Source: an uncultured Clostridia bacterium (GTDB taxonomy: Bacteria; Bacillota; Clostridia; Monoglobales; Monoglobaceae). From it: a stretch of DNA of 32,760 bases. The position numbers and the translations under genes were made by a program. The notes beneath the pieces were generated by a model that was not told the origin of the DNA, searched no databases, and saw nothing but the letters and a program-made list of their open reading frames with translations. Location of the stretch: positions 1-32,760 of the forward strand of contig CAKSIW010000020.1 of NCBI GenBank assembly GCA_934463175.1. The letters run 5' to 3'. Below, piece after piece: positions 1 to 8,999 of this stretch; position 1 is the stretch's first letter; every line of letters starts with the position of its first letter.

Positions 1-2
1 GA

Positions 3-3000
3 TATGACGCAATGACACTGACGCCGAAAACAAACACGATAACCTGCACCAGGCTTGTTGATATGAAAAATCCGCACCGTACAGATTATATATATATGGA
101 CAGGTTTGATACGGCGAATGACTGCTATATAGACATACGCCTTGACAACAAAATCAGAACCTATTCATATTACAAGCTGGAGGGTGATTTCAGAGTTGAC
201 AAGCTTGGCTCAGTGATTCAGCTTCCGATGATTCGTGATTCTGTCACAAGCAGCAGTGCAGCAACGGCAATACCGTTTCAGATTACGGCAGACGGCAGCA
301 TAACATTTTCGGGCGGCTCTGCCCCGCAGGCGGTGCGTGAGGGAGAGCAATTCCATTTTCTTGCTTTTTTCAACACCAAGACGAGCACTGCTGACGCATG
401 GCTTGACGGAGTTCAGATTGCAAAAAACATTCCGTTCACAAATATGATAGAGCAAATCAATCTTATGCGAATTTCTCTTGCGAGCGGTGCTGCGGGAAAG
501 CTGTGGCTTGACAATTGTGATGTCACGGGGCTTTATCAGCCGATTACGGACGGAACAGATGTGAAATCGACAATCATGCCGTCGGAGGAACCAATCAGAG
601 AGTTCCTGAGTGATAAAATTGCATTCGGACATTTCGGAAATATACTGTATAAGGACAACCAAAAAATTGAGCTTGAAAAGAAGGGTATATACGACAAGGC
701 CAACGTGAAATTTTATGTTCCTGCTGAAACATTGTCTGCGGCATTTGACTTGACCTTGACATACGAAAACGGAAAAATCAGCGGAGATGCCGAGATATTG
801 AGTGACGGAAGTGTGACAATGAAGGATGGGAAAAGCTTTAAGCTTTCCGACAAGGTGATTGAAAAGGACGGCGAGCTTTACGTTCCGTTTGCTGAGTTTG
901 GCGAAAAGTCAAAGGGTCTTCACGCATGGACAATGGAGACGGGAATAATTATTTTTGCTGACCGCAAGCTGAATATAAAAACTGATGACTGGGTTTACCC
1001 TGTGTTTACGGGAAGTGTGAGCACCAACCATGTGATTGATTATCTCTCAAGCTTTTTGAATTATGTTCATCCTGATAAAGAAAGACTTCGTGCAGACTAC
1101 ATCAAAAATGTGGGAGACCTGAACTCAACCCAGCATCCGAGGCTGATTCTGAATGCGGATGACTTTGCAGAACACAGAAGACATTATGAAGCAGGCGATG
1201 ATCCGTACTACACGCGGATTGCCAATAAGATAATGCGAACGGCTGAAGGATATTTAAACACAGACATGGCGCACTACACGTTTGCGGATCAGATGAGAGG
1301 AAACTTCTATGACTTTAAGGAGCGGTTCATGGCGTGGGGCTATGCATACAACATAACGGGCGAGCAAAAGTATGTTGATGCAGCGGTTGAACAGTTCAGA
1401 ATTATTGATGAGGAAATGCCCGATTTCAACATACCGCATATTCTTGATGCCGGTCAGGCACTGCGCGGTGTTGCAATTGGATTTGACTGGCTGTATAACG
1501 GATTCACGGAGGAGCAGAGAGCACGTTATGCAAAGATGATAATTGACAAAGGACTTGAACCGCTTGGTGACGGTTTATACGGCAGAATACCAACTTTGTC
1601 ACTTTCGTCGACGGGCAGAAAATTCTTGCTGCGTGACAACATAAACGCAATCTGCTGTGCAGGTGTTTTTGACGCTTGTGTTGCGCTTATGGAATATGCT
1701 CCTGAAGATTGTCTCGGATATACTGCTGAGGCGATCAGAGCAATGGAGCTTCCGCTGTCGCTTCTGGCTCCCGACGGAGGGTGGAACGAGTCGGCATCCT
1801 ACTGGGAATATATGATGCAGTCTCTGATTTGGGGAACAGCGGCACTTGAACGCACATACGGAACATCATACGGCCTGATGAGCGGTCAGGGAGAAGAAAA
1901 CACAATCAACTGGGCACTTGCAACCTTCGGAAACGTATATAACAACACCTATGGTGACGGAGCACCCGTGAAGGATCAATCGTATACGGCGTTTAACTAT
2001 TTCGGAAAGCTTGACGGAAACCGCGCTGCAATACAGGCGAGAAAGCGTGACATAGAAAAACGCGGCGATGTTGCAATAAACTACAACGATGCTGTTTTCT
2101 ATGACTTTTCAAACAATGACACAACGGCGGCAGATTTGGACGGAATGTCAAACATAGTTAAGGTGGGCGGCGTTGAGATGGTGACAATCCGCGACACATT
2201 TGATTATGACACGAGCAATATGTTCTTTTCAACGCATTTCGGCACAACAAGCGGATATCATCAGCATAATGACTGCGGAACCTTTGTTCTTGATTTAATG
2301 GGTGAACGGTGGGCGCATGACTACGGACAGGATGACTACGGTCTCCAGAACTTCCAGGGCTACAAGGAATGGCAGCTCTACAGATACCGTGCGGAGGGAC
2401 ACAATTGCATGGTCATCAACCCGAAGGGACACACACAGGATCATGCGATTGTTCAAAAGCAATTTGCGGAAATTTTGGCGAGCGATGCAAACGAGTACGG
2501 CGGATATGTCTATGCCGATATGTCTGATGCATATGCAGAGGCTTCAAAGATGACGCTGGGTTATTACATTGATGATAATATGAACTCCGTCACAATGAGA
2601 AACGAATTTACGCTTAATGAGGACAATGATGTTTATTGGTTCCTTCAGACTCCGGCGGAGGCTGTTGTGAACGGTGATACGGTATTTCTCATGCAGAACG
2701 GAAAAACACTCAAAATGGAATTTATCTCGTCGTCGGGCAGCGGGGAATGGGAAGTGACCGATGCGAAGCCTCTGAGCTTCTCGCCGCAGGTTCCCGAGCA
2801 GAACCCGAATCTGGGATATTCAAGAGTGGCACTGAAGGTTAACGGCAAAAAGGGAGAAAATCGTCTAGTGGTGAAAATCAGCCCGTCAACAATTGCGACA
2901 AAGCCGATTGCAGATGTTCCGTTTTCACAGTGGACGCTTCCCGGAAAAAGCACCCTCAATGAAACAAGTGTTAACTTGGAATTTGAGGTTCTTGCAGACG

Positions 3001-3635
3001 GAACACCGATTGATGACACGGCTCTTGCATTTGATGGCGTAATGCCGAAAATCACGGTAAATACAAACAGTGCAGACGCAATTGTTGAGATTAACAGTGC
3101 TGAAACACCGGAAGGCAACACACTAATCACTGTTCAGAATCCCGAAAAAACGCTCACGGCATTCAAAAAGATTAAATATAAGAGCATTGACACAAAAGCT
3201 GTGTCGGTTGAAGGCTATGTGGATTTGCCGATTTTCTCAACGGAGGTGAGTCAGACACCTGAGGCGGCAAATCACAAAGAAAACATGACGGATTATGATT
3301 TTGGCACACGATGGACGTGTATGGCAACAGGTTCAACGGCGATTTTTGACCTTGCCGAAAGCAAAACTGTTGACGCGGTGGCAGTGGCGTTCTGGAAGGG
3401 AAATGTGAGAAGCTACTATTATGACATATACACATCAGCCGACGGGGTGAACTGGACAGCCGCAAGAGAGGGAATGAGTTCATCGGGAACAAGTGAGGAG
3501 CTTGAGCTTTGTGAATTTGCAGCACCTGTCGAGGCGCGTTATGTCAAGCTTGTTGCAAACGGAAATTCGGAGAAAAGCGCGGCAAATGCAAACAGCAACA
3601 TTCTTGAATTCAGAGCACTCAAAGCGACAAAATAG
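3..3635 (+). CDS. Secreted heparinase II/III-family polysaccharide lyase with discoidin domain (5' partial)
   Basis: Predicted extracellular lyase that beta-eliminates uronic-acid-containing polysaccharide. The frame is open to the window edge and no signal peptide is visible, so the true start lies upstream; residue numbers count from the first Met at base 12. Residues 1-175 look like a concanavalin/LamG-type fold. Residues 205-320 resemble a copper-amine-oxidase N-terminal-like module (motif LYVPF). A toroid domain starts near 374 (HPRLIL) and includes GGWNESASYWEY near 587. The heparinase II/III beta-sandwich carries YHQHND with His750 and His752, the expected catalytic/metal-site region. 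A discoidin (F5/8 type C) domain fills about 1070-1207. At over 1,200 residues it is longer than a typical single-domain lyase because of the added binding modules. It leads a run of transport and glycosidase genes. The exact PL family and substrate cannot be read by eye. Confidence 0.85.
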   Translation, partial: YDAMTLTPKTNTITCTRLVDMKNPHRTDYIYMDRFDTANDCYIDIRLDNKIRTYSYYKLEGDFRVDKLGSVIQLPMIRDSVTSSSAATAIPFQITADGSITFSGGSAPQAVREGEQFHFLAFFNTKTSTADAWLDGVQIAKNIPFTNMIEQINLMRISLASGAAGKLWLDNCDVTGLYQPITDGTDVKSTIMPSEEPIREFLSDKIAFGHFGNILYKDNQKIELEKKGIYDKANVKFYVPAETLSAAFDLTLTYENGKISGDAEILSDGSVTMKDGKSFKLSDKVIEKDGELYVPFAEFGEKSKGLHAWTMETGIIIFADRKLNIKTDDWVYPVFTGSVSTNHVIDYLSSFLNYVHPDKERLRADYIKNVGDLNSTQHPRLILNADDFAEHRRHYEAGDDPYYTRIANKIMRTAEGYLNTDMAHYTFADQMRGNFYDFKERFMAWGYAYNITGEQKYVDAAVEQFRIIDEEMPDFNIPHILDAGQALRGVAIGFDWLYNGFTEEQRARYAKMIIDKGLEPLGDGLYGRIPTLSLSSTGRKFLLRDNINAICCAGVFDACVALMEYAPEDCLGYTAEAIRAMELPLSLLAPDGGWNESASYWEYMMQSLIWGTAALERTYGTSYGLMSGQGEENTINWALATFGNVYNNTYGDGAPVKDQSYTAFNYFGKLDGNRAAIQARKRDIEKRGDVAINYNDAVFYDFSNNDTTAADLDGMSNIVKVGGVEMVTIRDTFDYDTSNMFFSTHFGTTSGYHQHNDCGTFVLDLMGERWAHDYGQDDYGLQNFQGYKEWQLYRYRAEGHNCMVINPKGHTQDHAIVQKQFAEILASDANEYGGYVYADMSDAYAEASKMTLGYYIDDNMNSVTMRNEFTLNEDNDVYWFLQTPAEAVVNGDTVFLMQNGKTLKMEFISSSGSGEWEVTDAKPLSFSPQVPEQNPNLGYSRVALKVNGKKGENRLVVKISPSTIATKPIADVPFSQWTLPGKSTLNETSVNLEFEVLADGTPIDDTALAFDGVMPKITVNTNSADAIVEINSAETPEGNTLITVQNPEKTLTAFKKIKYKSIDTKAVSVEGYVDLPIFSTEVSQTPEAANHKENMTDYDFGTRWTCMATGSTAIFDLAESKTVDAVAVAFWKGNVRSYYYDIYTSADGVNWTAAREGMSSSGTSEELELCEFAAPVEARYVKLVANGNSEKSAANANSNILEFRALKATK

Positions 3636-3646
3636 GAGGGGAGAAA

Positions 3647-5500
3647 ATGAAGAAAGCATTAATGCACACACTTCTTGTTTCAGTGTTGTTTCTTTGCATG
3701 AGCCTGACGGCTCATGCAAAGATTGACGGAGTTGTCGGGACATTCACCGGTACTTCTTCAGTTTTCGGTGTGCCGGCGTATGATGAGGAAATAACCTACG
3801 GAGAAGTGACAAACAGGGCAAAAGCCGTTCATCTTGACGCAAACAAAACGAATTACGGACTGATTGGAGTTCAGGAAGATGAGTCGGTCATAACGGACGG
3901 TACAAAAAATGCCTATTGCTCGGAAAAATATCTTGTCATTGACATGGACGTTGCAATTAAAAACGGCGGAGGAAAAATAATATTTATTCCGAAGGAAAAC
4001 GTGAAGTTTGTGAGCAATTCAATTGACACTGCAACAAAAATGCAGCCGGAGCAGTGGTATCACATACGCGCCGTTGTTCAACCGGGAACACGCTATGGTG
4101 CGGGAGAAAACACTTCAACATATGCGCAGGCAACGCTGTATCTGAATGATGAAGTGATTGGAACGGGCGCACAGGCAGTCAGGACGGACATGGACGGAGC
4201 ATTGCTTTATGTTGAAAGACAATATAAGTTCCGCATAATGGCAGGTGCGGACGGTATGGATTTTCATTTTGCAAACTTCAAGGTCTGGGCAACAAATGAT
4301 GAGGTTGACGGAACAACAGAAGTGCCGACGCCGCCCGAACCGGATCCCGACCCTGACCCCGATCCCGATCCTGATCCCGACCCTGATCCTGAACCTGCTG
4401 ACGGAGAAGAGGTTATCTATGCTTTCGAGTTTGATAAGAACGGAGACCTTGAGGGCTGGAACAATTCGGGTTCATGCACATGGAATGTATCGGACGGAAC
4501 AGCAAAGATTGAATATAGCGGTGCGGAACGCTGGAACGAGAAAAAGGTTGACTATGAAGGCGGAGAAATTTATAAAATGGTTATCCGCGCAAAAATAACG
4601 GGAGCTGTTAAACCGACAGATGCTGCGTCTCCGCGTGCAGCAATCTATTATTCCGGTACGGGTGCGGACGGCGGCTCACTGCCGATGGCAGAAGCAAGAA
4701 CGGCGAACTTTTCGTGGGATTCAACGATGAATGAAAACGGAACATTTGATTCAGACTGGGCTGAATATGAGATTGACCTTTCGGGTATGAGCGGATTTGC
4801 GACGGCAAAGAACATCTCGGCACTCAGAATCAGATGGATTAAGAACTCAAACACAGGAAAGGTTGAGGTTGACTACATCAGACTGTATTCCCTGCCCGGA
4901 ATATCAAAGGTGACTTATAACGGCGGAACGGACATTGCCGACGGCGTTCCATGCAAGCCTGATTCAATTGAGGTTGAACTGACGCAGCCGATTGATTCGG
5001 TGACAGACAAAAGTGTTAAAATTGTTGACACGGACGGCGGAGAAGTTCAGCTTTCGGAGGTTTCATATGACTCTGAAAACAGAAAAATCATTTTGAAGCT
5101 TGCGGAGGAAATGCTTTCATCAACAAAATATAATGTTGTGCTGACAAAAGACGTTAAAGTCACAAAAAATCAGTCACTCTACAAGGAAATTAAAACAAAC
5201 TTCAACACTGCAAGCGCGGTCATTGACTTCAGCGAAAAATCCAACGAGGGAAATAAACCCGTAATAACGGTGAACAATGACAGCGGTGAGGCGGATAAGC
5301 TTTATCTTGCGGCAACATACTGGCTGAACAATAAATACATTAAGAAAAAAATATTTCCGATAATGTTTACGAGCGGCAGTGATGATTTTGAAATTGACTG
5401 CACCGGCACGGAATATAACATAACGGAAGTTTCACTGCTGAGGGTTACGGACGGCAGGATTGTCAGTGTCGGAAGCCGTGTGTTCAGATATGAAAAATAA
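3647..5500 (+). CDS. Secreted carbohydrate-binding protein, concanavalin-like + CBM-like + Ig-like domains
   Basis: No catalytic motif was seen; the likely role is binding polysaccharide outside the cell. A signal peptide (MKKALMHTLL then a hydrophobic run ending THAHA-like at residue 24) opens the protein. Residues 25-220 look like a LamG/concanavalin-type beta-sandwich. A Pro-Asp repeat linker spans about 227-251. Residues 255-425 look like a CBM4/9-type jelly roll (pattern W-N-N-S-G near its start). Residues 425-515 resemble a bacterial Ig-like domain of the Big_5 kind, and a beta-rich tail follows. No SLH, LPXTG or transmembrane anchor was seen, so it is probably released or held by its ligand. 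The ribosome-binding site GGAGGGG overlaps the end of the lyase gene, which suggests co-transcription. Domain calls are by pattern only. Confidence 0.7.
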   Translation: MKKALMHTLLVSVLFLCMSLTAHAKIDGVVGTFTGTSSVFGVPAYDEEITYGEVTNRAKAVHLDANKTNYGLIGVQEDESVITDGTKNAYCSEKYLVIDMDVAIKNGGGKIIFIPKENVKFVSNSIDTATKMQPEQWYHIRAVVQPGTRYGAGENTSTYAQATLYLNDEVIGTGAQAVRTDMDGALLYVERQYKFRIMAGADGMDFHFANFKVWATNDEVDGTTEVPTPPEPDPDPDPDPDPDPDPDPEPADGEEVIYAFEFDKNGDLEGWNNSGSCTWNVSDGTAKIEYSGAERWNEKKVDYEGGEIYKMVIRAKITGAVKPTDAASPRAAIYYSGTGADGGSLPMAEARTANFSWDSTMNENGTFDSDWAEYEIDLSGMSGFATAKNISALRIRWIKNSNTGKVEVDYIRLYSLPGISKVTYNGGTDIADGVPCKPDSIEVELTQPIDSVTDKSVKIVDTDGGEVQLSEVSYDSENRKIILKLAEEMLSSTKYNVVLTKDVKVTKNQSLYKEIKTNFNTASAVIDFSEKSNEGNKPVITVNNDSGEADKLYLAATYWLNNKYIKKKIFPIMFTSGSDDFEIDCTGTEYNITEVSLLRVTDGRIVSVGSRVFRYEK

Positions 5501-5530
5501 TTAAAACTTTATCATAAAGGAGGAAAAGTT

Positions 5531-7069
5531 GTGAAAGGAAAAATGAAAAAGGCAGGAATCTTTGCAATTGCAGCAGCCTTGGCTGTGTCATCTGCGGGAT
5601 GTTCAAACGGCAAAACTGCGACAGATGATGAAAATACCGTGAGATATTGGTGTTCTCTCGGACCGAATGAGCAAAACAGCGTGACGAACAGAGGCGACAG
5701 TGAGTTTGGAAAGGCACTGATTGAGAAAACCGGTGTGAACATTGAGTTCGAGCACCCGTCCGGCGGAAATGCAACCGAAAAGTTTAATGTTATGGTTGCA
5801 ATGGGAAACCTGCCCGACATAATTGAGTATAATTGGAACAATTATAACGGCGGACTTGAAAAAGCAATTGAAAACGGGATTGTAAAGCCGATTGACCTTA
5901 AAAATGACGCGCCGAACCTGTATGCATATACAAAAGAAAATCCCGATGTTGACAAATGGCTCAAAACCGACAGCGGCGACTACTATGGCTGGCCGTTCAT
6001 CCGCGGAGACAGATATTTGCAGACAAGCGCGGGACTGATGATCAGAAAGGACTGGCTTGATGAGCTTGGACTTGAAATTCCTGATACAATTGATGACTGG
6101 ACGAACGTTCTGAGAGCATTCAAGAAAAAGGGAGTCAGCTCACCGCTGTGTCTCATGAGCTGGGCAATTGATTTGGGCGCATTCATCGGAGCCTATGACA
6201 CCTTTGACGGATTCTATCACAAAGACGGCAAGGTTGTTTTCGGACCGATGGAGGATTCCTATAAGGACTTCCTGGCACAGATGAACGCGTGGTATGAGGA
6301 AGGCTTGATTGATGCGGACTATGCTTCGCTTCAGCAGTCAATGATTCAGTCAAAAATGCTTAATAATGAGACAGGTGCAGCTTTTGGAGCCTGCGGCGGT
6401 GCCCTTGGAAAATGGATATCGGCATCAAACGGAAAAATTGATTTGGTCGGTGTGAAATATCCGACAATGACACGCGGAGCAAGAAACGAGTTCGGTCACT
6501 GTGACCCCGCGGTTCTCCTCAACGATGTGTCGGTGATCACAGGAAAATCAAAAAAGGTTGATCTGGCAAAGAAGGTTCTTGATTTTGGCTTCAGTGAGGA
6601 GGGCAGAATGCTCTATAACTTCGGAATTGAAGGCGAAAGCTACAATATGGTTGACGGATATCCGACATATGTTGATTCAATTGTACACAATCCCGACGGA
6701 CTTTCAATGGGTGTTGCCCTTTCAAAATATGCGCTTTCACAGGACGGCGGACCGTTCCTTCAGGACAGACGCTACATGGAGCAGTATGCCGCAACACCGC
6801 AGCAGAAAAATGCACTTGAAATCTGGTCGGACACAAACATGGCAGAGCATTTAATGCCGTCGCTGACGCTGACAAAGGAACAGCAGACGGAGCTTGCAAC
6901 ACTGCTTGACAGCCTTGATGCAACAAAGGACGAGTGGCAGACAAAGTTCATCATGGGAATCGAGCCGTTGTCCAACTTTGAGAAATACCGCGAGGATCTC
7001 AAAAACCGCGGAATTGACAAATACATCGAATATATGCAGGAGGCTTATGACCGCTTCAACAGCAGATAA
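5531..7069 (+). CDS. Extracellular solute-binding lipoprotein of sugar ABC importer (LplA/YtcQ type)
   Basis: Captures oligosaccharides at the membrane surface for the two downstream permeases. It has a short basic N-terminus, a hydrophobic stretch and a lipobox SSAGC with Cys24 as the lipidation site. The 512-residue length and sequence pattern (NLPDIIEYNW, GWPFIRGDRYL, RKDWLDELGLEIPDT) fit the large family-1 binding proteins of the LplA/YtcQ group used by Firmicutes for complex oligosaccharides. I chose the GTG start at 5531 because AAGGAGG lies 7 nt upstream; the ATG at codon 5 is a possible alternative. It sits between secreted polymer-processing proteins and permeases, so it most likely binds products of the upstream lyase. 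Ligand identity is inference. Confidence 0.92.
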   Translation: MKGKMKKAGIFAIAAALAVSSAGCSNGKTATDDENTVRYWCSLGPNEQNSVTNRGDSEFGKALIEKTGVNIEFEHPSGGNATEKFNVMVAMGNLPDIIEYNWNNYNGGLEKAIENGIVKPIDLKNDAPNLYAYTKENPDVDKWLKTDSGDYYGWPFIRGDRYLQTSAGLMIRKDWLDELGLEIPDTIDDWTNVLRAFKKKGVSSPLCLMSWAIDLGAFIGAYDTFDGFYHKDGKVVFGPMEDSYKDFLAQMNAWYEEGLIDADYASLQQSMIQSKMLNNETGAAFGACGGALGKWISASNGKIDLVGVKYPTMTRGARNEFGHCDPAVLLNDVSVITGKSKKVDLAKKVLDFGFSEEGRMLYNFGIEGESYNMVDGYPTYVDSIVHNPDGLSMGVALSKYALSQDGGPFLQDRRYMEQYAATPQQKNALEIWSDTNMAEHLMPSLTLTKEQQTELATLLDSLDATKDEWQTKFIMGIEPLSNFEKYREDLKNRGIDKYIEYMQEAYDRFNSR

Positions 7070-7102
7070 GTCAGAAAGCATTTATGCAGAAAGGTTGAGA
7101 CG

Positions 7103-8056
7103 ATGAAAAACACTTGTGAAACAAAAATGCCGGGCGTTGCAGGCTTGACATTCGGCAGCAGACTCAGGAAGGATCTGCGGCGGCATTACGGAGCATATCT
7201 TCTGATGATTCCGGTCATTGTCTATTACATTATATTTTACTATAAGCCGATGTATGGTGCACTCATTGCATTTCAGGACTATGACCCTGTTCTCGGAATC
7301 TGGAGAAGTCCTTGGGTTGGGTTTGCGCACTTCAAAAGGTTTTTTTCAAGCCCCGATTGCTACCGCGTCATAAAAAATACGCTGGTGCTCAGCTTGAACA
7401 GCATCATTTGGGGATTTCCCGCGCCGATAATTCTTGCAATCATGATGAATGAGATAAAGGGCAAACGTTTTAAATCGGCTGCACAAACGATTTCATATCT
7501 GCCGCATTTCATATCATTGGTGGTTGTCTGCGGCTTGATTAAGACATTTGTGAGCAGCGGCGGAATCATTTTGCAGTTCTACACAATGCTCGGCGGAAAA
7601 AATGTCGGAATGCTGAACCGAAGCGAGATGTTTGTTCCAATCTACATTTTGTCAGACATCTGGCAGGGCTGCGGCTGGAACTCAATTATATATCTTGCGG
7701 CAATTTCCGGAATTTCGGCAGACTTATATGAAGCGGCAACAATTGACGGTGCGGGAAGGTGGAAAAAAATAATCCATGTGACAATCCCGGGAATAATTCC
7801 GACGGTTATCACAATGCTGATTCTGAGACTTGGTTCGCTGATGAGCATTGGATATGAAAAGGTAATCCTTTTGTATAATCCGTTGATTTACGAAACCAGT
7901 GACATAATCGGGTCATTCACCTACCGCACAGGTATCGGCGGTCAGCAGTGGTCATACAGCTCCGCATTAGGCATTTTCAACTCGGTTATTAACATGGTCA
8001 TTGTCATTGCGGCGAACTACATTTCGGCAAAAGTGACAGAGACATCTTTATGGTAG
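7103..8056 (+). CDS. Sugar ABC transporter permease, LplB-like
   Basis: First membrane subunit of the importer. It shows about six hydrophobic segments, beginning with LLMIPVIVYYIIFYYKPMYG near residues 33-52. The EAA cytoplasmic loop that contacts the ATPase is clear: YEAATIDGAGRWKKI, followed by a PGIIP segment, near residues 213-235. The 317-residue length is normal for LplB-type permeases. An AGAAAGG-like ribosome-binding site lies upstream of the ATG. The gene follows the binding protein by 33 nt and precedes the second permease by 13 nt, the standard order for this importer type. No ATPase gene is adjacent, so a shared ATPase is expected elsewhere. Confidence 0.93.
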   Translation: MKNTCETKMPGVAGLTFGSRLRKDLRRHYGAYLLMIPVIVYYIIFYYKPMYGALIAFQDYDPVLGIWRSPWVGFAHFKRFFSSPDCYRVIKNTLVLSLNSIIWGFPAPIILAIMMNEIKGKRFKSAAQTISYLPHFISLVVVCGLIKTFVSSGGIILQFYTMLGGKNVGMLNRSEMFVPIYILSDIWQGCGWNSIIYLAAISGISADLYEAATIDGAGRWKKIIHVTIPGIIPTVITMLILRLGSLMSIGYEKVILLYNPLIYETSDIIGSFTYRTGIGGQQWSYSSALGIFNSVINMVIVIAANYISAKVTETSLW

Positions 8057-8069
8057 GGGGAGGATTACG

Positions 8070-8969
8070 GTGAGAAAAAACAAGATTAAAGTCAGCTTCG
8101 GCGAACATGCACTTGACGCATTTGTCGTTGTGTTCATGCTTGCAATGATGGCGGTGATGATATATCCGCTCTGGCATGTTGTGTGTGCCTCCTTCTCAAA
8201 TCCGAGAGCCTTTGCAAGCCACACGGGACTTTTGCTCTGGCCGGACGGATATTCGGTCGATGCATATAGGCTTATGGCAAAGAATCCGATGATTTTCAGA
8301 GGATATGTCAATTCGATATATATTCTTGTCATGAGCGTTGCAGTGAACATGGTGATGACAGCAATCGGCGCGTATGTCCTCTCCAGACGCGGACTTATGC
8401 TGAATAAAATTTTCATGGTTATGATTATTGTGACGATGTACTTCAGCGGCGGTATGATTCCGACATATATGAACATCATGCAGCTTCATATGGAGAACAC
8501 ATACTGGTCGCTCATTATCCCCGGTGCAATCAGCACATATAATCTGATTGTCATGAGAACAGGCTTCGCGGCAGTTCCGGTGAGCCTTGAGGAGGCGGCA
8601 AGAATTGACGGCGCATCGGATTTCAGAATTTTGTGGAAAATCATAATTCCTCTCAGCAAGGCAACCTTTTCGGTCATCTTTCTCTATTATGCCGTTGCAA
8701 ACTGGAATTCATGGTTCAATGCAATGCTGTATCTGACAGACAGAAGCAAGTTTCCGCTTCAGTTGGTTCTGCGCGAAATATTGCTGCAAAACGACACAAC
8801 GTCAATGATGTCCGGCAGCAGTGCGGCAGGAGGTGCGGACGCATCCTTTGTCAGTGAAATTGTGAAATATGCGGTCATCGTTGTGTCGGTTGCGCCGATG
8901 CTATGCATCTATCCCTTCATTCAAAAATACTTTGCAAAGGGCATGATGATTGGCGCAGTGAAGGAATAA
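8070..8969 (+). CDS. Sugar ABC transporter permease, YtcP/AraQ-like
   Basis: Second membrane subunit of the importer. It is a 299-residue protein with about six hydrophobic segments and the EAA loop EEAARIDGASDFRILWKI followed by IIPLSKA near residues 172-196. It ends GMMIGAVKE, the usual terminal pattern of YtcP-like permeases (KGxxxGAVKG). It starts with GTG, supported by GGGGGAGG a few bases upstream and directly after the stop of the first permease, so the two are probably translationally linked. It would heterodimerise with the LplB-like subunit. Confidence 0.93.
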   Translation: MRKNKIKVSFGEHALDAFVVVFMLAMMAVMIYPLWHVVCASFSNPRAFASHTGLLLWPDGYSVDAYRLMAKNPMIFRGYVNSIYILVMSVAVNMVMTAIGAYVLSRRGLMLNKIFMVMIIVTMYFSGGMIPTYMNIMQLHMENTYWSLIIPGAISTYNLIVMRTGFAAVPVSLEEAARIDGASDFRILWKIIIPLSKATFSVIFLYYAVANWNSWFNAMLYLTDRSKFPLQLVLREILLQNDTTSMMSGSSAAGGADASFVSEIVKYAVIVVSVAPMLCIYPFIQKYFAKGMMIGAVKE

Positions 8970-8999
8970 AAAAATTATTGAAATATAGGAGGAATTTTT

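Noticed and set aside
4325..4400. CRISPR or minisatellite from the GATCCCGACCCT-like repeat
   Set aside because: It is in frame and codes for a Pro-Asp linker; there are no spacers.
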